Shown in pieces: positions 37,680 through 45,923 of a stretch of DNA of 54,030 nt. Position numbers and translations under genes: made by a program. Origin of the DNA: an uncultured beta proteobacterium (lineage in GTDB: Bacteria > Pseudomonadota > Gammaproteobacteria > Burkholderiales > SG8-41). Under the pieces are notes generated by a model, which was not told the DNA's origin, made no database searches, and saw only the letters and a list, made by a program, of their open reading frames with translations. Within the stretch, counting starts at the first letter, position 1. Each line of letters opens with the position of its first letter. Location: contig CADECM010000030.1 in NCBI GenBank assembly GCA_902825845.1, positions 1-54,030 of the forward strand, in the 5' to 3' direction.

Positions 37680-38957
37680 TCAACGCTGGTAACTGATACG
37701 ATACAGCGCGCCGGCCGCATCATCGGACACCAGCAACGCGCCATCGGGCATCACCTGCAGATCCACCGGGCGGCCCCAGTAGCCGTTGCCCTCGGCCCAG
37801 CCTTCGGCGAACAGTTCATACTTCACCGCTTTTCCCTGCGCGTCGAGCGTCACCTGCATGAGGTTGAAGCCAAGCTTGTTGGTGCGGTTCCACGATCCAT
37901 GATTGGCGATGATGATGCGGTTGCGGAATTCGGCCGGAAACATTTTGCCGGTGTAAAAACGCATGCCCAGCGGCGCAACATGGGGCCCGAGTTGCAGCAC
38001 CGGCGGCGCAAACTCGCCGCACGCGCGGCCCCGCCCCCATTGCGGGTCCGGCACATCGCCCTGATGGCAATACGGATAGCCAAAATGCATGCCTTTGCGG
38101 GACACGCGGTGCAGGGTATCGCTGGGCAGGTCGTCGCCCATCCAGTCGCGGCCGTTTTCGGTGAACCACAACTCCCGTGTATTGGGGTGAAACGCCATGC
38201 CGACGCTGTTGCGCACGCCTCTGGCCACCGTCTCCAGAATGCCCTTGTTCGGATCGACGCGCACGATCTGCGCGTGCGTATCCGGCGGCACGCAAATGTT
38301 GCACGGTGCGCCAATACCGAAATACAGCCAGCCGTCCGGTCCCACCGTCAGGTATTTCCAGCCGTGCGGCTCGTCCCGCGGCAGCGCGTCGAACACCAGC
38401 ACTGGCTTGCCTGGATTGTCGAGATGATCCTCGATATTGTCGTAACGCAGAATGCGCGAGCGTTCGGCCACGTAGAGCGCGCCGTTGTGAAACGCCACGC
38501 CATTCGGCTGCTGCAGTCCCTTGAGCAGAATTCTGACCTGACGCTTGCCCTCTTTTTCGGTCACCGCGTAGACGCTGTCGATCAGCCGCGTGCCCACAAA
38601 CACCGTGCCTTTCGCGCCCAGCGCAATGGAACGCGCATTGGGCAGTCCCTGAGCCCACAGCGCAATGCGGAAACCCGGCGGCAGCCTGATCTGCTCGAGT
38701 TTCATTTCCGCAGCCGACTTTGCGCTCAGGCCCGGCGCATTGGGCACCAGCATGGAATCCTTCATCGATTCGGGTCGGCCCTGCAGCCACGCCGGCGGGG
38801 GTGGCGGCGTCAATGGGCTTTCCGACAACGTCGTCTGCGGTGCGGGTGCGGACTGCACCGCGGGCTGCTGTGCGGCGAGCGGCAGCGCGTAAAGAATTAA
38901 GGCGGGCAGCAGCAAGCGCAACGCCGCTTGCATCGCTTGGTGGTCACGGATTGACAC
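37680..38957 (-). CDS. Exported PQQ-type sugar dehydrogenase-like beta-propeller
   Basis: A 425-residue protein from a GTG at 38957 with GGGAG six bases upstream; an ATG at 38933 is the alternative. A hydrophobic signal peptide (MQAALRLLLPALILYALPLAAQQ) is present in either case. The propeller shows LPPGFRIALWAQGLPNARSIALG (split here as LPPGFRIALWA), PNGVAFHNGALYVAER, YLTVGPDGWLYFGIG, VGMAFHPNTRELWFTENGRD and NHGSWNRTNKLG, as in sorbosone/L-glucose dehydrogenase-like soluble PQQ enzymes. It likely oxidises a sugar or alcohol in the periplasm. PQQ binding and substrate are inferred, and no PQQ-synthesis genes are in the window. Confidence 0.85.
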   Translation of the reverse strand: MSIRDHQAMQAALRLLLPALILYALPLAAQQPAVQSAPAPQTTLSESPLTPPPPPAWLQGRPESMKDSMLVPNAPGLSAKSAAEMKLEQIRLPPGFRIALWAQGLPNARSIALGAKGTVFVGTRLIDSVYAVTEKEGKRQVRILLKGLQQPNGVAFHNGALYVAERSRILRYDNIEDHLDNPGKPVLVFDALPRDEPHGWKYLTVGPDGWLYFGIGAPCNICVPPDTHAQIVRVDPNKGILETVARGVRNSVGMAFHPNTRELWFTENGRDWMGDDLPSDTLHRVSRKGMHFGYPYCHQGDVPDPQWGRGRACGEFAPPVLQLGPHVAPLGMRFYTGKMFPAEFRNRIIIANHGSWNRTNKLGFNLMQVTLDAQGKAVKYELFAEGWAEGNGYWGRPVDLQVMPDGALLVSDDAAGALYRISYQR

Positions 38958-39069
38958 TATGCACTCCCGCGGCTGATGCTGTTTCCGGCGCGTCCGGGAT
39001 TGTCAGTGCCATTACGGTCGCCACGCGCCAGTATGGCGCAAACGCCCTTTGCGACCGACTCAATTAAAT

Positions 39070-39089
39070 TGTTTAAAATCATATACTTA
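39070..39089 (-). repeat. Dispersed AT-rich motif, intergenic copy
   Basis: Reads TAAGTATATGATTTTAAACA on the minus strand, the copy closest to the family consensus. It lies between the OmpA-like gene and the sugar-dehydrogenase-like gene, and next to the terminator at 39116. Confidence 0.6.
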
Positions 39090-39115
39090 GTATGATATTT
39101 CGCACATGCAGAGCG

Positions 39116-39147
39116 ACAAAAAACCCTGCCGAGGCAGGGTTTTTTGT
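39116..39147. terminator. Bidirectional rho-independent terminator
   Basis: AAAAAACCCTGCC and GGCAGGGTTTTTT form a 13-bp stem with a three-base loop, so T tracts follow the stem on both strands. It lies 34 bases after the stop of the OmpA-like gene (minus strand), which it probably terminates. Confidence 0.9.
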
Positions 39148-39180
39148 CAGCTTTTACAGAACGCCACCCGTGAATACCGT

Positions 39181-40257
39181 TCAGCGCTTGGGAACAGTAA
39201 TCTGTTCCACCACCACGCGGCGGTTGGGCTCGCCGCACTTGATCATGGCGGCACGGGTTTTTTCCTTGCACACCGTAACCAGCTGTGTCGACGCAACACC
39301 CTTTGCCGTCAAACGATTTGCCGCTACGCCTTTGGAAACCAGATACGCTTTCACCGCATCGGCCCGTTGCTGCGACAGGCGCTGATTGTAGGCGGCGCTG
39401 CCGAGCTGATCGGTATGGCCGGTAATCATCACGGCGGTCACTTGCGGGTTGGCCTGCAACGCGCCGGCATAACTATCCAGTTCCGGCACCGGCGGCACGA
39501 TACGCGCGCTGTTCAAGGCAAACAGCCGCTGCGCATCCAGTGTCATCGTCTGCGGCACGACCGGCGCGGGCGCAGGCGCGGCCTCGACCTTGGGTTTCGG
39601 GGCTGGCGGCGCGGGCTTGACGGCGGCCGGCGCGGGCGCAGCCGCTACTTTCTGCACCGGCGGACGCGGCGCTTCGACGCCGAAGTTCCAGATCAGGCCA
39701 AGGTTGTAATAATTGTTGCCGGCGCTGTTGAAACCCCATTTATTGTCGTCGCGCAGGAATCCCTCGACACGGCGATAGTCGAGTTGCAAGCCGAGCGTGT
39801 TATCGAACATCCAGCGCACGCCGACGCCGGCGCTGAGAAACGGCGAGGTACCCGAGGTCTTTACCGCGCCCAGAGTGCGTTCATCGCGTTCCGCGCCCAG
39901 ACCGAATGATACGAAGGGCTGCAGTTCGCTGCGGCTGAACAGGAATATCGCTTCCACACCGAGCAGCGATTGCTGAATTTTGCTGCCGGTCGCGGAACGC
40001 CGCGCATGGCTCGCATCGAGTTGCACGTCCCAGTCCCGCGCGAACGGCTTGCCGATACGCAGGCCGCCGCCCACACCGTGGCCCTTGACGCCGAAACTGT
40101 CATCCGGCTCAAATACCGCGACATGGGGTGACAGGTACCACGACGGCTTAAGACCGCCATAGGGCATTGGCGCTTGCGCCTGTGCGGCGCCCACAAAGGC
40201 AACAACGCCTGCCGCCATCAAAAACGCTGATACCGTATTCCGTACACCGCAATGCAT
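39181..40257 (-). CDS. OmpA-family outer-membrane protein with N-terminal barrel
   Basis: A 358-residue product from the ATG at 40257, which has AGGAG nine bases upstream and opens a signal peptide (MHCGVRNTVSAFLMAAGVVAFVGAAQAQ). Residues about 29-205 look like an eight-strand barrel (GLRIGKPFARDWDVQLDASHA; FVSFGLGAE; GVGVRWMFDNTLGLQLDYR). An Ala/Pro/Lys linker (about 215-255) leads to a C-terminal OmpA peptidoglycan-binding domain (MITGHTDQLGSAAYNQRLSQ, then RLTAKGVAS). It ties the outer membrane to the cell wall. Own terminator downstream. Confidence 0.92.
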   Translation of the reverse strand: MHCGVRNTVSAFLMAAGVVAFVGAAQAQAPMPYGGLKPSWYLSPHVAVFEPDDSFGVKGHGVGGGLRIGKPFARDWDVQLDASHARRSATGSKIQQSLLGVEAIFLFSRSELQPFVSFGLGAERDERTLGAVKTSGTSPFLSAGVGVRWMFDNTLGLQLDYRRVEGFLRDDNKWGFNSAGNNYYNLGLIWNFGVEAPRPPVQKVAAAPAPAAVKPAPPAPKPKVEAAPAPAPVVPQTMTLDAQRLFALNSARIVPPVPELDSYAGALQANPQVTAVMITGHTDQLGSAAYNQRLSQQRADAVKAYLVSKGVAANRLTAKGVASTQLVTVCKEKTRAAMIKCGEPNRRVVVEQITVPKR

Positions 40258-40480
40258 TTTGTTTTTCTCCTGGAATTGAAAAGCGTCAGCGGGCATGTGA
40301 CGAACGCGTCCACCGCAGCGCCGCTCTGATGGTGCCTGCGCACCGCCAGAGGTGTCAAGCACGGGAGGCGCATTTTCCCGTGTGATAAAGGGCTGTCACG
40401 CGACCGCCACAGTGCGCCGGCACGACGTTCGCTGCACGGCCGGCCGGCCTTCGCGCACGCCCCATGTTCTATAAAAATTA

Positions 40481-40500
40481 TTAATAAAAACAGATAGTTA
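40481..40500 (-). repeat. Dispersed AT-rich motif, copy at DUF35 gene stop
   Basis: Reads TAACTATCTGTTTTTATTAA on the minus strand. Its first three bases are the stop codon of the Zn-ribbon/OB-fold gene. It shares a 15-base identity with the copies at 15014 and 51857. Confidence 0.6.
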
Positions 40501-40914
40501 TAGAGACCAACCCGCGCGTCGAAATAGCGGCAGCGTGGTTTCGTCATCCATTCGCCTGAAATCGACGGTAACGCGCAACCCGATGCGTACGTCATCCGGT
40601 GCAATCTGCGTCAGCCGCGTCATCAGATGCGGCCCTTCATCCAGCGCCACCACGGCGACCACGTATGGCACCTCCGGCGCGAAACTCTTGCTCGGCGCAC
40701 GGTACACCACGGTATAGCTGTAGACCTCACCGTTGCCGCTAACCGCGTGCCACGACAGATTGCGGCAACCGCAATGCGGGCACGCGCTGCGGGGGTAGAA
40801 ATGAAATTTCGTGCAGGCCTCGCAGCGCGGCAGTTTCAGTTGCCGCTGATGCGCCGCCTGCCAATAGGGTTCGGTGAGCGGATTGGGCGACGGTAACGGC
40901 GTGAGTGCGGTCAT
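40498..40914 (-). CDS. DUF35-type Zn-ribbon/OB-fold acyl-CoA-associated protein
   Basis: A 138-residue protein. The N-terminal helix YWQAAHQRQLKLPRC is followed by a zinc ribbon with Cys in CEAC (about 31-34) and CPHCGC (about 46-51), then an OB-fold domain (GNGEVYSYTVVYRAP; VVAVVALDEGPHLMTRL). Such proteins partner thiolases or thiolase-like enzymes and help bind acyl-CoA. Here the thiolase gene is 28 bases upstream on the same strand, which fits that role. Confidence 0.9.
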   Translation of the reverse strand: MTALTPLPSPNPLTEPYWQAAHQRQLKLPRCEACTKFHFYPRSACPHCGCRNLSWHAVSGNGEVYSYTVVYRAPSKSFAPEVPYVVAVVALDEGPHLMTRLTQIAPDDVRIGLRVTVDFRRMDDETTLPLFRRAGWSL

Positions 40915-40942
40915 ATGCTGGATTTCGCGGGTTGAAATGTTT

Positions 40943-42109
40943 TCATGCCGCCAGGATCAGCGTGCTGTGAATGGCGATGGTGCCGCCGTTGCCGTGCACC
41001 AGCGCGAGTTTCGCGTCCTTCACCTGGCGTCCTTGCGCCTGACCGCGCAGCTGCCGCACGCCTTCCAGCACGTGAAAAAAACCGCCGCCGAGACCCGGAT
41101 GGCAGGCAGACAACAGGCCGCCGTGCGTGGTCACCGGCAACTCGCCGCCCAGCGCAATACGCCCGCCCTGCACGAACGCACCGCCCTCGCCTTTCTTGCA
41201 AAAGCCCAGGTCTTCGAGCTCGACAATCACCGTGATGGTGAAGCAATCGTACAATTGCGCCACGTCGATATCAGCGTGCGTCACGCCCGCCATGGCGAAG
41301 GCTTTCCTGCCGGACTCGACCGCGCCGCTATGGGTAAGGCGCGGCGCCTCTCCGACGTAGCTGTGGCTCAGGCCGTAGCCCTGCCCCAGCAGGCGCACCG
41401 GTTTTTGCTTCAAATCGCGCGCGCGGTCGGCACGAGTGACAATGGCCGCGGCAGCACCGTCCGACACCAGCGCACAGTCAAAACGTTTGAGCGGCGAGGT
41501 GATCATCGGCGAATCCAGCACCTCCTGCACCGTGATCGGTTTGGTCATATGCGCGTTCGGATTGAGCAAGGCGTGCCCGCGTATGGTCACCGCGACTTCC
41601 GCCATTTGCGCGGCAGTGGTGCCGTATTCGTACATGTGCCGCTGCGCGATCAGCGCGTAGTTGGACGCGACCAGCGGCCCGTACGGGGTCTCGAACTGCG
41701 CATGCGCGGCGCCCGACTCCGCCATGGTCTGCACCGCGGAGGCACGCGTCTTGTTGGTGAGCAGATTCTGGCCCGCCACGCACAGCACGGTATTGCACTG
41801 CCCCGAGGCCACCGCCATCGCCGCATGGTGAATCATCGCGCAGCCCGACGCGCCCGCCAGATCCAGCGTCGACAGATACGCCGGCTGCACGCCGAGAAAA
41901 CTCGCCACCACCCCGCACGGCATGTTCCACGGCTCGGTGCGGATCGGCGTGGTGATCAGGCCGTCAATGTCCTGCATCGTCAAGCCGGCGTCGTCGAGCG
42001 CAGCGTACGCCGCGTCACTCTGCAGTTGCAGCGTGCTTTTCTCAGGCACCTTGCCGACTTTGGATTCACCGATGCCGACGATCGCGACAGTTTCAGACAG
42101 TGGTTTCAT
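40943..42109 (-). CDS. SCP2/lipid-transfer-type thiolase
   Basis: A 388-residue thiolase-fold protein from the ATG at 42109; a nine-codon longer frame starts within the hairpin region and is less likely. MKPLSETVAIVGIGESKVGK, the Cys in GASGCAMIHHAAMAVASG (about 85), VSDGAAAAIVTRADRARDL and NTHGGLLSACHPG-like residues near 340 mark the SCP-x/non-decarboxylating thiolase group used for branched or steroid side-chain acyl-CoA. It pairs with the DUF35 protein downstream, and the acyl-CoA dehydrogenase lies upstream. Confidence 0.88.
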   Translation of the reverse strand: MKPLSETVAIVGIGESKVGKVPEKSTLQLQSDAAYAALDDAGLTMQDIDGLITTPIRTEPWNMPCGVVASFLGVQPAYLSTLDLAGASGCAMIHHAAMAVASGQCNTVLCVAGQNLLTNKTRASAVQTMAESGAAHAQFETPYGPLVASNYALIAQRHMYEYGTTAAQMAEVAVTIRGHALLNPNAHMTKPITVQEVLDSPMITSPLKRFDCALVSDGAAAAIVTRADRARDLKQKPVRLLGQGYGLSHSYVGEAPRLTHSGAVESGRKAFAMAGVTHADIDVAQLYDCFTITVIVELEDLGFCKKGEGGAFVQGGRIALGGELPVTTHGGLLSACHPGLGGGFFHVLEGVRQLRGQAQGRQVKDAKLALVHGNGGTIAIHSTLILAA

Positions 42110-42127
42110 TTGATTCCAGCAAAAAAC

Positions 42128-42204
42128 CTTAGCCACAGATTACACAGATTTGCACGGATTTTTCAGCGGGTAATCCGTGTTCATTGGTGTAATCGGTGGC
42201 TAAG
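42128..42204. repeat. Large palindromic intergenic repeat (hairpin)
   Basis: Two 33-base arms (42128-42160 and 42172-42204) are inverted copies with a few mismatches, around an 11-base loop. The arms begin CTTAGCCAC and end CACGGATT. The same AATCCGTG and AATCTG vocabulary recurs at 34135-34316. It lies between the acyl-CoA dehydrogenase and thiolase genes and may act as a REP-like element or an attenuator. Confidence 0.85.
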
Positions 42205-42217
42205 TTGTTTTTTGAAA

Positions 42218-43366
42218 TTACGCCCGCTTCAACACGTCCTTCGCAATCAGCATGCGCTGCACCTCGCTCGAACCCTCGCCGATGCGATAGTGCCGCACGT
42301 CGCGATACATGCGCTCCACCGGATAACCCTGCACTATTCCCATGCCGCCGTGAATTTGCACCGCGCGGTCCGCCACACGACCCACCATTTCCGAACAATA
42401 CAGTTTGCAGATGCTCGCTGCCGTGCCCACATCCCTGCCTTCGTCGATCTGCGCCAGCGTCTGATATACCATCGCGCGCCCCGCCGCGATGTCGACTTCG
42501 GAATCCGCCAGCATCCACTGAATGGCCTGGCGTTCGGCCAGCGGCTTGCCGAAGGTGACGCGCGACTTGGCGTGCGCGGCCGACATTTCCAGCAGGCGGT
42601 CCGCGGTTCCGATGCACGAGCACGATACCGCCATGCGGCCGTCGCGCAGCGATTCCTTCGCCAGATCGAAGCCCTGTCCCGGTTTACCCAGCACCGCGCC
42701 GTCGGGCACCCTGCAGTCGGCAAATTCGATTTCGGCGAGCTTGATCACGTCCGAGCCCATGGTGGTATCGACGCGCGTGACGTTGAATCCCGGCGTGCCC
42801 TTGTCCACCAGAAACGCGGTGACGCCGCCGCGCGTGCGCTTGACCGGATCGGTGATCGCTATCACCACGATGAAGTGCGCATCGTGTGCGCCATTGATGT
42901 AATGCTTGCGGCCGTTCAACACCCAGCCGCCCGCCACCTTGTCCCCGCGCGTGGTCATCGCCGAATTGTCCGAGCCGCCGGCGGGCTCGGTCAATGCGAA
43001 CGCGGTGCGCATGCTGCCGTCCATCAGACCCGCCAGATACTTGCGTTTTTGTTCAGCGCTGCCATGGCGCGCAATCGCAATCGGCGTGAGACCGCCGCCG
43101 GCACTGGCGAGCAGCCCGAACACGCGATGCGAGCGGCTGAATTCCTCCAGCATCAGACAATACGGAAACAGGCCCATGCCCGCGCCGCCCACGTCCACCG
43201 GCAGGCGCATTGACAGGTAGCCGTGCTTGCCGAGCAGCGGCAACAAATGCGGCGGCAGTTCGCCCGTGCGGTCGATGGCATCTTCCAGCGGTTCCAGTTC
43301 CGCCCTGGCGAACTTGCGCAGCGCATCGCGCATCTGCGTGAGTTCCGGTGACAGTTCGAATTTCAT
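42218..43366 (-). CDS. Acyl-CoA dehydrogenase
   Basis: A 382-residue short-form acyl-CoA dehydrogenase. ELTQMRDALRKFARAELEPLEDAI opens the N-terminal helical domain. AFALTEPAGGSDNSAMTTRGDKVAGGW (split here as AFALTEPAGGSDNSAMTTR; about 122-148) is the FAD/substrate block. The C-terminal block reads VQIHGGMGIVQGYPVERMYRD. The position of the usual Glu/Gly motif near the C-terminus reads RHYRIGEGSSEVQRMLIA, which keeps a Glu. It oxidises an acyl-CoA in the second acyl-CoA module. The upstream hydratase TGA directly precedes its ATG. Confidence 0.93.
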   Translation of the reverse strand: MKFELSPELTQMRDALRKFARAELEPLEDAIDRTGELPPHLLPLLGKHGYLSMRLPVDVGGAGMGLFPYCLMLEEFSRSHRVFGLLASAGGGLTPIAIARHGSAEQKRKYLAGLMDGSMRTAFALTEPAGGSDNSAMTTRGDKVAGGWVLNGRKHYINGAHDAHFIVVIAITDPVKRTRGGVTAFLVDKGTPGFNVTRVDTTMGSDVIKLAEIEFADCRVPDGAVLGKPGQGFDLAKESLRDGRMAVSCSCIGTADRLLEMSAAHAKSRVTFGKPLAERQAIQWMLADSEVDIAAGRAMVYQTLAQIDEGRDVGTAASICKLYCSEMVGRVADRAVQIHGGMGIVQGYPVERMYRDVRHYRIGEGSSEVQRMLIAKDVLKRA

Positions 43367-44089
43367 TCAGGCATTCCCCTCGCTGCGCCACTTGATCATC
43401 GCCGCCTCCGCACGTTCCAGCCCTGCACGCACGGGCCCGCGCATCCACGCCTTGCCCGCCGCAAACGCGCGCGCGTTCTTCGCCATCAGCTCGCGCGCCA
43501 GCGCTTCCGCCTGCGCGAACACCGCTTCGCGTGGCAGCACCGCGCGCACCAGCCCGCGGCGTTCGGCCTCATCCGCACCTAACTTGCGGGCGGTCTGCAC
43601 GAGATCATAAGCAAGTGCCGCCCCCACCACCGGTTCAAGCACGACCAGCCCCGCCAGCGGCGGCGAACCGAGATCGATTTCTGGCAACGAAAAATGCGCC
43701 CCCGCGGCCGCCACGATTGTGTCCGCGAGCGCCGCGATCATGAAGCCGCCACCTGCCGCCGCCCCATTAACAGCGGACACCAGCGGCTTGTCAAATTCGG
43801 TGAGCGCGAGCAACAGCGCAAAAAAAGCCGCGGAGCGCACACGGCTCGCCTCTTGCGGTGGCAGGGTCGAAACCTCGCGCACATCCACCCCCGCGCAGAA
43901 TACGCGCTCGCCCGCCCCCGTGATCAGCACGCCGCGCACCGCGCTGTCGATGCGCGCATCATGCAGCAATTGCGTGAGGCCGCGATTCATCGCCAGCGTC
44001 AGCGCATTGGCCTTGTGCGCGCGCGCCAGCGTGATCACCAGCAGGCCGCCGCGGTTTTCGGCTGTCAGGTCGTCGGTCAGAGTGTTCAT
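43367..44089 (-). CDS. Enoyl-CoA hydratase/isomerase family protein
   Basis: A 240-residue product from the ATG at 44089; the frame continues 12 codons upstream and the true start is uncertain. Crotonase signatures: LLVITLARAHKANALTLAMN, ITGAGERVFCAGVDVREV (about 46-63), VNGAAAGGGFMIAALADTIVA (about 90-110) and FSLPEIDLGSPPLAG. It is the first gene of the module that continues with acyl-CoA dehydrogenase, SCP2-type thiolase and DUF35 protein. Confidence 0.88.
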   Translation of the reverse strand: MNTLTDDLTAENRGGLLVITLARAHKANALTLAMNRGLTQLLHDARIDSAVRGVLITGAGERVFCAGVDVREVSTLPPQEASRVRSAAFFALLLALTEFDKPLVSAVNGAAAGGGFMIAALADTIVAAAGAHFSLPEIDLGSPPLAGLVVLEPVVGAALAYDLVQTARKLGADEAERRGLVRAVLPREAVFAQAEALARELMAKNARAFAAGKAWMRGPVRAGLERAEAAMIKWRSEGNA

Positions 44090-44246
44090 CTCACTGCGCA
44101 AAGTAGTCACGGCACATCGATACACCGGGTAGTCTATTTCCTGGACTTCGCCGGGAAATCGCGCTCAATTCTACCGCGCACCCCTTTGCGCTGCGCTGAA
44201 TCGATGTTCGTCCCCTTGATGCGCGCGAATAATGTGGCCTTGTCCG

Positions 44247-44540
44247 TCATACCATGACGCGCCAGCCGGCGTGCAACGTCGCGGTCTCAGGACTCACGCC
44301 CCGAGAATAATAACCATGTCTCTCGTGAAAAGCGGAGCCTTCGCCGATGGCGGCACCCACCTCGTCCGCGAGTTCCGGCCGCGCAAGGGAATACAGGTCA
44401 GCCGCCATCGACATCAACAGCGCCACCGGTGCATCGGGGAACTGGCCCAGCACCGATTGGCTGCCAATGACTATCAACTCCCGCTCGCTGGCGATGCGTC
44501 CTGCGGCGCGTATCAGATGCTCAAGCTCGGCACGCCGCAT
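44247..44540 (-). pseudogene. Truncated nucleotidyltransferase-like gene (N-terminal part)
   Basis: A 97-codon frame: MRRAELEHLIRAAGRIASERELIVIGSQSVLGQF, ADLYSLARPELADEVGAAIGEGSAFHERHGYYSRGVSPET (each block shown separately in the protein). The GSQ and D-x-D/Y-like residues recall the nucleotidyltransferase-like DUF6036 family, whose members, as I recall them, are about twice as long. Here the frame stops right after LHAGWR, and the following 120 bases do not continue the domain. Its ATG overlaps the end of the upstream frame, as expected for a two-gene operon. Probably non-functional. Confidence 0.6.
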
Positions 44541-45004
44541 ACACGCGCCCGCGCTTGTCAGACATCAGCAGGCCGGCAAAAGGCGTGGACTGGCGCAGCC
44601 GCGTGGCGCGCTCGCCGGCATCGGTGATCAGCGCGGCAATCACGGGCCACGGCTCGCGCAAAATGCCTTTGCCATTCATCCAGCGCGCGCGGCACCTCAG
44701 CGCCTTCGCTGGTATAGCGCCCGCGCCAGGTGGCCAGCGTTTGCCGTACCCGGTCCAGCAAGCCGGGATCGCGCTCGATCTTTTGCGCCGTCAGGCAGTG
44801 CATGGCGAGACTGCGCGCTTCGATGATGCGATGCTTTAATGCACCTGCCGGCAACGCCTGCGCCGGCGCCTCGTAACGGGTCACCGTGCGTAGGCCCGCA
44901 GCACGCCGGCGCACGCGATAGCGGCGCATGCGTTCGGCGGCGCTTTGCGCGCGGCCGGTGGGCGGACGGCCGCGCAACGTCTTTGGCCTGATGCGTGATG
45001 GCAT
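44521..45004 (-). pseudogene. Frameshifted partner gene of the nucleotidyltransferase-like gene
   Basis: The frame from the ATG at 45004 encodes a basic start (RPPTGRAQSAAERMRRYRVRRRAAGLRTV) and a helical middle up to ALDEWQ. It then drifts into low-quality sequence. The neighbouring frame picks up with ILREPWPVIAALITDAGERATRLRQSTPFAGLLMSDKRGRVY and stops at 44521, overlapping the next gene's start. A one-base shift near 44661-44676 therefore broke a gene of about 160 codons. Its RMRRYR..RRRAAG block is common in small DNA-binding partners of toxin-like genes. Confidence 0.65.
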
Positions 45005-45014
45005 GGAACTTACA

Positions 45015-45026
45015 GTAACGCGTTAC
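45015..45026. promoter_or_regulatory. 12-bp perfect palindrome upstream of broken locus
   Basis: GTAACGCGTTAC lies 11 bases before the ATG at 45004, where a promoter or operator would be expected. An autoregulatory site for the adjacent DNA-binding-like protein is a reasonable but untested reading. Confidence 0.4.
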
Positions 45027-45111
45027 GATAAATATCGGGATGCGCAAGGCAGGCGCGACGCACTCACGGCAGCTTCATTCGGCGCAATGGAATTGCGCCC
45101 CACACCAGGCG

Positions 45112-45915
45112 TTACCTGAACCCCAGCACGTCGAACATGTCGTAGAGCCCGCGTGGCTTGCCCATCACCCACTGCGCGGCGCGCAGCGCGCCGGTGGCAT
45201 AGTTCATGCGGCTCGACGAGCGGTGGGTGATCTCCAAACGCTCGCCCATGCCGATGAACATCACCGTGTGGTCACCCACCAGATCGCCGCCGCGGATGGT
45301 AGAGAACGCGATGGTGTCGTCCTTGCGTTCGCCGGTGACGCCTTCACGGCCGTAGATCGCGCATTGCTTTAGATCCCGGCCGGTGGCTTGCGCGACCACT
45401 TCGCCCATGCGCAGCGCGGTGCCGGAGGGCGCATCGATTTTCAGACGGTGGTGCGCTTCGATGATTTCGATGTCGTAGCCCTTGCCCAGCGACTTGGCGG
45501 CGGTCTCCAGCAGCTTGAAGGTGACGTTGACGCCGACACTGAAGTTGGGCGCCATCGCGATCGCGATATTTTTCGCGGCATCCGAGATCGCCGTTTTTCC
45601 CGCGTCGTCAAAGCCGGTGGTGCCGATCACCGGCCGCACGCCAAGCTTGCGGCACAATGCGACGTGGCGCAGCGTGCCGTCAGGGCGCGTAAAGTCGATC
45701 AGCACGTCGCTGCCGTTGAGCGCGCGCTCGATGTCATCGGTGATTTTCACGCCGCAGGCCGCACCGACGAGTTCTCCGGCGTCCTTGCCCAGGTGCGGAT
45801 TGCCCGCGATATCGAGCGCGGCCGCAAGTTTCATGTCCTCGCCCCGCAGCACGGCTTCGATCAGGGTCCTGCCCATGCGCCCGCTGGCGCCTGCAATGGC
45901 TACGTTCAAAGGCAT
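45112..45915 (-). CDS. dapB: 4-hydroxy-tetrahydrodipicolinate reductase
   Basis: A 267-residue enzyme. [20 protein letters not shown] (about 4-23) is the nucleotide-binding site, GTTGFDD (about 99) the conserved turn, and [20 protein letters not shown] (about 154-173) carries the catalytic His and Lys and the substrate-binding SGT. It reduces hydroxytetrahydrodipicolinate in lysine and diaminopimelate synthesis. It follows bamE by eight bases on the same strand. Confidence 0.97.
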   Translation of the reverse strand: MPLNVAIAGASGRMGRTLIEAVLRGEDMKLAAALDIAGNPHLGKDAGELVGAACGVKITDDIERALNGSDVLIDFTRPDGTLRHVALCRKLGVRPVIGTTGFDDAGKTAISDAAKNIAIAMAPNFSVGVNVTFKLLETAAKSLGKGYDIEIIEAHHRLKIDAPSGTALRMGEVVAQATGRDLKQCAIYGREGVTGERKDDTIAFSTIRGGDLVGDHTVMFIGMGERLEITHRSSSRMNYATGALRAAQWVMGKPRGLYDMFDVLGFR

Positions 45916-45923
45916 GATATTCC

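Noticed and set aside
36111..38900. A very long plus-strand open frame opposite the TonB receptor and sugar-dehydrogenase-like genes
   Set aside because: Its translation is low-complexity, rich in Arg, His and Ala, crosses two well-supported genes on the other strand, and has no ribosome site. It is an antisense shadow of GC-rich codons.
40874..43213. A long plus-strand open frame opposite the SCP2-type thiolase and acyl-CoA dehydrogenase genes
   Set aside because: Same Arg/His-rich shadow character. The minus-strand genes have full family motifs.
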